DNA of 64,000 nucleotides, from NCBI GenBank assembly GCA_934754505.1, contig CAKVIE010000003.1, positions 113,466 through 177,465 of the forward strand, given 5' to 3'. The position numbers and the translations under genes are program-made. The notes below the pieces were generated by a model. The model had not been told where the DNA came from. It did not search any database and saw only the letters and a program-made list of their open reading frames with translations. Positions 61,167 to 64,000 of this stretch are shown one piece after another. This DNA comes from an uncultured Candidatus Melainabacteria bacterium (GTDB lineage: Bacteria > Cyanobacteriota > Vampirovibrionia > Gastranaerophilales > Gastranaerophilaceae). The number at the start of each line of letters is the position of its first letter. Within the stretch, counting starts at the first letter, position 1.

Positions 61167-62435
61167 TTGTGCTATGAATTTTGCAACAGCTTCCCCCATA
61201 GAAAAGCAATTCGCTTGAGTTCTGACAGCTGCTTGTGCCAAAAATTCGGCACTCAAACATCTTCCGATAACAAATAAATTTTCGTATTTGTCGGACATTA
61301 AACACTCTAAAGGTAAATACCAAACATGCTTTGTAAATTCGAGTTTATCTGTCTTTGATGAATTTGAGTGAACATCTATCGGATAATCTGATGCTAATGC
61401 AATATTTTCGGGCTTTTTACCAGAAATCATATCTTTTACCGTAAAAACTTTTTTTCCCTTTACTCTTATGCTTTCTCTAATTCCTAACATGTCTGCTATG
61501 TTTGATATATAAGCGTTTTCAAAGCCTTTTAAGTATTTTCTGCAAAATTTTTCAAGCCTTATTATGCGTTCTCTGCCTTGAATTATTAAGTTAGAAGTGC
61601 TAAAAACACTATTAGTGTTATTGCTTGCAGTGTCAGGTAATAGGCGAGGACAGTTGAATGCTATTGTTGTCGGCATTTTAGGCATGGTGAACAGTTGAAA
61701 ATAGGCTGTATCAGAGGGCTTTAGAATTCCATCATTTACAGCTTTTGTAAAAACTGGCTCTAAAGCCCAATTTTTGCCTGTATCCCAAGTATATGCTGTT
61801 GAACAATGTGTTTCACCGTATATTTCGCAGCTTGTAGTAACATTTCTGTCTTTGTCAAATTCTGTTATCCATTTAGCAAATGTATCAATATCAACATTTG
61901 ACATTGAAAATCTCAAAGACATCGCCTGATTTTCTTTATAGTCATTCAAAATTTCTAAATTTAAATCTCTGAAAATTTTTCCGTTTCCTGTTGCATCTAC
62001 AAGAAAAGTCGTATCGATACATAACGATAATACTTCTTGTTCTGCTCCGATAGAAAATTTGTTATTTTGATAGTTTACATTTTTAACATAAGTTCCATAA
62101 AGAATGTCACAATTTACCGATTTTAATAATTTATCAAAAACAAACTTTAATTTTTCAAGGTTAAACCAGCCTTTGTTACCGTCGGAATATGTTATACTAC
62201 ATTCATTTTTGGCGGCAACATCAGTTAAAATATTATAAAAAGTATTGTTTATACCACAATCGTTGAGTTTCATAACTGGGATAACAAGCCCTGAAGTAAT
62301 TAACCCCCCTGCGTGAATATTTTTTTCGATTAACAGCGTTTTAAGCCCTTTTTGAGCACAAATGTATGCACAAGCTATCCCTGCTGCACCTGCACCGACG
62401 ATAGTAACATCATAATTAAGATTTTCCATTTTCAT
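61152..62435 (-). CDS. FAD-dependent oxidoreductase, coupled to an MnmD-like gene
   Basis: 427 residues. The FAD-binding Rossmann start is DVTIVGAGAAGIACAYICA followed by LLIEKNIHAGGLITSG. A second dinucleotide contact is FLVDATGNGKIFRDL, and the C-terminus has LFVIGRCLSAEFLAQAA. It belongs to the FAD_oxidored type rather than the DAO type of E. coli MnmC1. The start overlaps the end of the MnmD-like gene by 20 bp, so the two are translated together. A role in the same tRNA modification is an inference. AAGGA precedes the ATG. Confidence 0.8.
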   Translation of the reverse strand: MKMENLNYDVTIVGAGAAGIACAYICAQKGLKTLLIEKNIHAGGLITSGLVIPVMKLNDCGINNTFYNILTDVAAKNECSITYSDGNKGWFNLEKLKFVFDKLLKSVNCDILYGTYVKNVNYQNNKFSIGAEQEVLSLCIDTTFLVDATGNGKIFRDLNLEILNDYKENQAMSLRFSMSNVDIDTFAKWITEFDKDRNVTTSCEIYGETHCSTAYTWDTGKNWALEPVFTKAVNDGILKPSDTAYFQLFTMPKMPTTIAFNCPRLLPDTASNNTNSVFSTSNLIIQGRERIIRLEKFCRKYLKGFENAYISNIADMLGIRESIRVKGKKVFTVKDMISGKKPENIALASDYPIDVHSNSSKTDKLEFTKHVWYLPLECLMSDKYENLFVIGRCLSAEFLAQAAVRTQANCFSMGEAVAKFIAQKRNL

Positions 62436-63483
62436 GTATCCTTTTATACGCTGTTAAACTGATTTTATCAGAATTTTCTACTATTTCATCACGATTTTTC
62501 AAAATTTGTTTTGAGGATAAATTCAAGAATTTATCTCTGTACGGAATTCCCGATTTCGTTTCAAGCATGCCATATTCATACTCGTTTAACTGGTAATCAA
62601 TTTTATCTGCCGATAAAGACGCAATAGTTCCGAATTGTTTGTTGTCTATTACTATTTTACCCAAATGAAAGCCTAAATTATATAAAGCACTTCTGACAGG
62701 TGTTGAATTTGAGTATGTCGAAATAAGTCCGCTTGATTTCATAACTGATTTTACTTGCCTTAAAAAGTCTATACTCCAAAGTAAAGGCTGCTTGTGAGGG
62801 GTAAATCCGTCATGAAATACAAAATCATGCTCATCATTCAGTTTTGTAATTGACTTGCGTGCATCTTCAAAATAGTAGCTTATTTCAACATTAGCTATTC
62901 TATTGGATTTTATATCCATTTTCATGCTTTTTGATATATTTTGATAATATATATTATGTAAGAAGCTGTGAACGCCCTCTAAAGATATATTTTCATACCC
63001 GCTTGATAAATAAGTCTTAAAAACGAGGCATATATTTTGCGAAAAAATTGCAGGATTTTTTATCATTTTATCTAAATTGAAATTGTGTATAAAATAGAAA
63101 AAATCATCTTTAAAACTAAATATGAAATTAGCCAGTAAAAACAAATTTATATCGGGTGAATTTAATCCGTCATTCACAAATGGTGAAAGAAATGCAGTTT
63201 CTTTTGAGATTTCGAGTGCATTAATTTTCAATTTACTGTTATTTTTTTCATTTTTTAGAAACGAATAAATTGCAGCCTTTGTGTTATAGCCAATTCCATA
63301 ACATATATCAAGAAGTTTTATAACACTGTTAGTCTTGCAAAAATCTTGAAAATGTGTCGGAACAATGAATTTATCAAAGCTTTCTTTTAAAGCTCCTGTC
63401 CTTGAATGATAAATATCATGCACTTCTTGACTGTACAAGCCGACCGAGCCGTCATCTGTTATATAAAAATCAGTTTCATTCAT
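62416..63483 (-). CDS. MnmD/MnmC2-like tRNA wobble-uridine methyltransferase
   Basis: 355 residues. The family block is FVFHDGFTPHKQPLLWSID (usual D-[AG]F-P--NP-LW), followed by GLISTYSNSTPVRSALYNLG, which matches the ending 'G-L-TY---G-VR--L---GF'. The SAM-binding start is LLDICYGIGYNTKAA. E. coli MnmC fuses such a domain to an FAD oxidase; here the methyltransferase is separate and partly diverged, with a 100-residue insertion between the SAM motif and the catalytic block. It makes mnm5U from nm5U in known members. Confidence 0.8.
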   Translation of the reverse strand: MNETDFYITDDGSVGLYSQEVHDIYHSRTGALKESFDKFIVPTHFQDFCKTNSVIKLLDICYGIGYNTKAAIYSFLKNEKNNSKLKINALEISKETAFLSPFVNDGLNSPDINLFLLANFIFSFKDDFFYFIHNFNLDKMIKNPAIFSQNICLVFKTYLSSGYENISLEGVHSFLHNIYYQNISKSMKMDIKSNRIANVEISYYFEDARKSITKLNDEHDFVFHDGFTPHKQPLLWSIDFLRQVKSVMKSSGLISTYSNSTPVRSALYNLGFHLGKIVIDNKQFGTIASLSADKIDYQLNEYEYGMLETKSGIPYRDKFLNLSSKQILKNRDEIVENSDKISLTAYKRIHENGKS

Positions 63484-63971
63484 ATTACAATTTTATCCAT
63501 GCTGTTTGTGACAGACAAATTTTTTATATTTCTTTTTATTCAGGGAAATATTATAAACATGTATCGAATAGCTACATTAATTCATTTAACTGTAATTTAA
63601 TATTATCATATTATATCGGAGCGACATAACATATTAATTTTTTCAGCATATCTAATCGATATATCATGATAATGGAATTTCGTATCGATATATTTAGATA
63701 AACGACTTATTATCAACATATATCTTTTCGATATTATCGATATGAATATAAAAAAGAGCATTTTTTGAATAAAAGTATATATAGATGATTTTAAATCAAA
63801 ACCATTTTTATTTTTCAATTACTATTATTTCAGTTATCACAATATTCTTCCGTTTTTTTTGTAATGATTGCTATATTAAGAAATGTAAAACTAATATATA
63901 CAAAATATATCAATTTTCATGAAGTTTTTGTTTTTACATGAGTACAAGTACAGAAAGATAGGAGAAAGAAA
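63484..63971. other. AT-rich intergenic region with TCGATAT cluster
   Basis: 488 bp with no convincing gene; the short ORFs here lack ribosome sites and have odd composition. Four copies of TCGATAT lie at 63656, 63685, 63728 and 63737, most inside the larger dyad-like ATCGATAT/TATCGATA. The right end has AGGAGAAAG before the MGYAL-type ATG. The region could hold regulator sites for that gene or a structural element; no tRNA is seen. Confidence 0.5.
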
Positions 63972-64000
63972 ATGGGATACGCACTTTTTACAGCAAGGAA
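63972..64000 (+). CDS. Second MGYAL-family small protein (start only)
   Basis: The last 29 bp encode MGYALFTAR from an ATG with AGGAGAAAG upstream. The opening matches the 110-residue protein at 25501 (MGYALLFAR), so this is a paralogue. The rest lies beyond the window. Confidence 0.7.

Noticed and set aside
63402..63818. Small ORFs at the right edge on both strands
   Set aside because: They overlap the start of the MnmD-like gene or consist of AT-rich spacer, have no ribosome site, and look random.

Overview
The window looks like a chromosome segment of a non-photosynthetic, gut-type member of the Cyanobacteriota (Vampirovibrionia/Gastranaerophilales). This is inferred from three things. 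The base composition is low (roughly one third G+C). The 187-residue DprA-like Rossmann protein at 60555 closely resembles a protein I know from cyanobacteria. Several small orphan families (for example the proteins starting MGYAL) are of a kind I associate with this group. Nothing in the window is photosynthetic. Almost everything is ordinary housekeeping in short operons; I see no insertion sequences, prophage or CRISPR array.

Layout: 1-10 kb holds a glmU fragment, a TPR protein, an HNH-like protein, a calcium-type protein with an EF-hand and an annexin-like repeat, and a PC4-like ssDNA-binding protein co-translated with priA, followed by a large phosphohexomutase. 10-16.7 kb is the most accessory part: a radical SAM protein with an N-terminal twitch-like cysteine set, a small XRE regulator, a frameshifted STM3941-like gene, ileS, and two exported proteins. 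16.8-25.8 kb carries dapB, a queD-like gene, a gluzincin peptidase, serS-tmk-orphan-folE2-dapL-hisH, and two small orphan genes. 25.9-32.1 kb is a classic lipid operon: DUF177-rpmF-plsX-fabH-fabD-fabG-acpP-fabF.

32-41 kb holds a polytopic membrane protein, a superinfection-immunity-like membrane peptide, ssb plus a four-carbon acid sugar kinase, cca-rsmE, a one-piece class I fumarase, a lipoprotein and a DUF374 acyltransferase. 41-43.7 kb is rpmG-tRNA(Trp)-secE-nusG-rplK-rplA, without rplJL-rpoBC next to it. 43.8-54.7 kb holds a YgiW-like OB protein, a CsoR/DmeR-type metal sensor with a short CDF exporter, asd-dapA, a SulP plus K+/H+ antiporter pair, miaB, and ppiC-pepP-SpoU methyltransferase. 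54.7-64 kb holds pcrA, a 1027-residue low-complexity YD/LysM-like protein, the DprA-like gene, and an MnmD-like methyltransferase overlapping an FAD oxidoreductase. It ends with an AT-rich region carrying a cluster of TCGATAT sites before a second MGYAL gene.

Pathway view: asd, dapA, dapB and dapL together outline the aminotransferase route from aspartate semialdehyde to LL-diaminopimelate for the cell wall. plsX/fab genes make acyl chains, and DUF374 may add lipid acylation. folE2 and the queD-like gene suggest pterin/7-deazapurine synthesis, while miaB, the MnmD pair, cca, rsmE and the SpoU enzyme are RNA modification genes.

The most unusual signals are DNA-level. The octamer CATGCCCG/CGGGCATG occurs 16 times by hand count, in both orientations and in all three reading frames, far above expectation. 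A 42-nt hairpin leader is duplicated just before both rplK and rplA.
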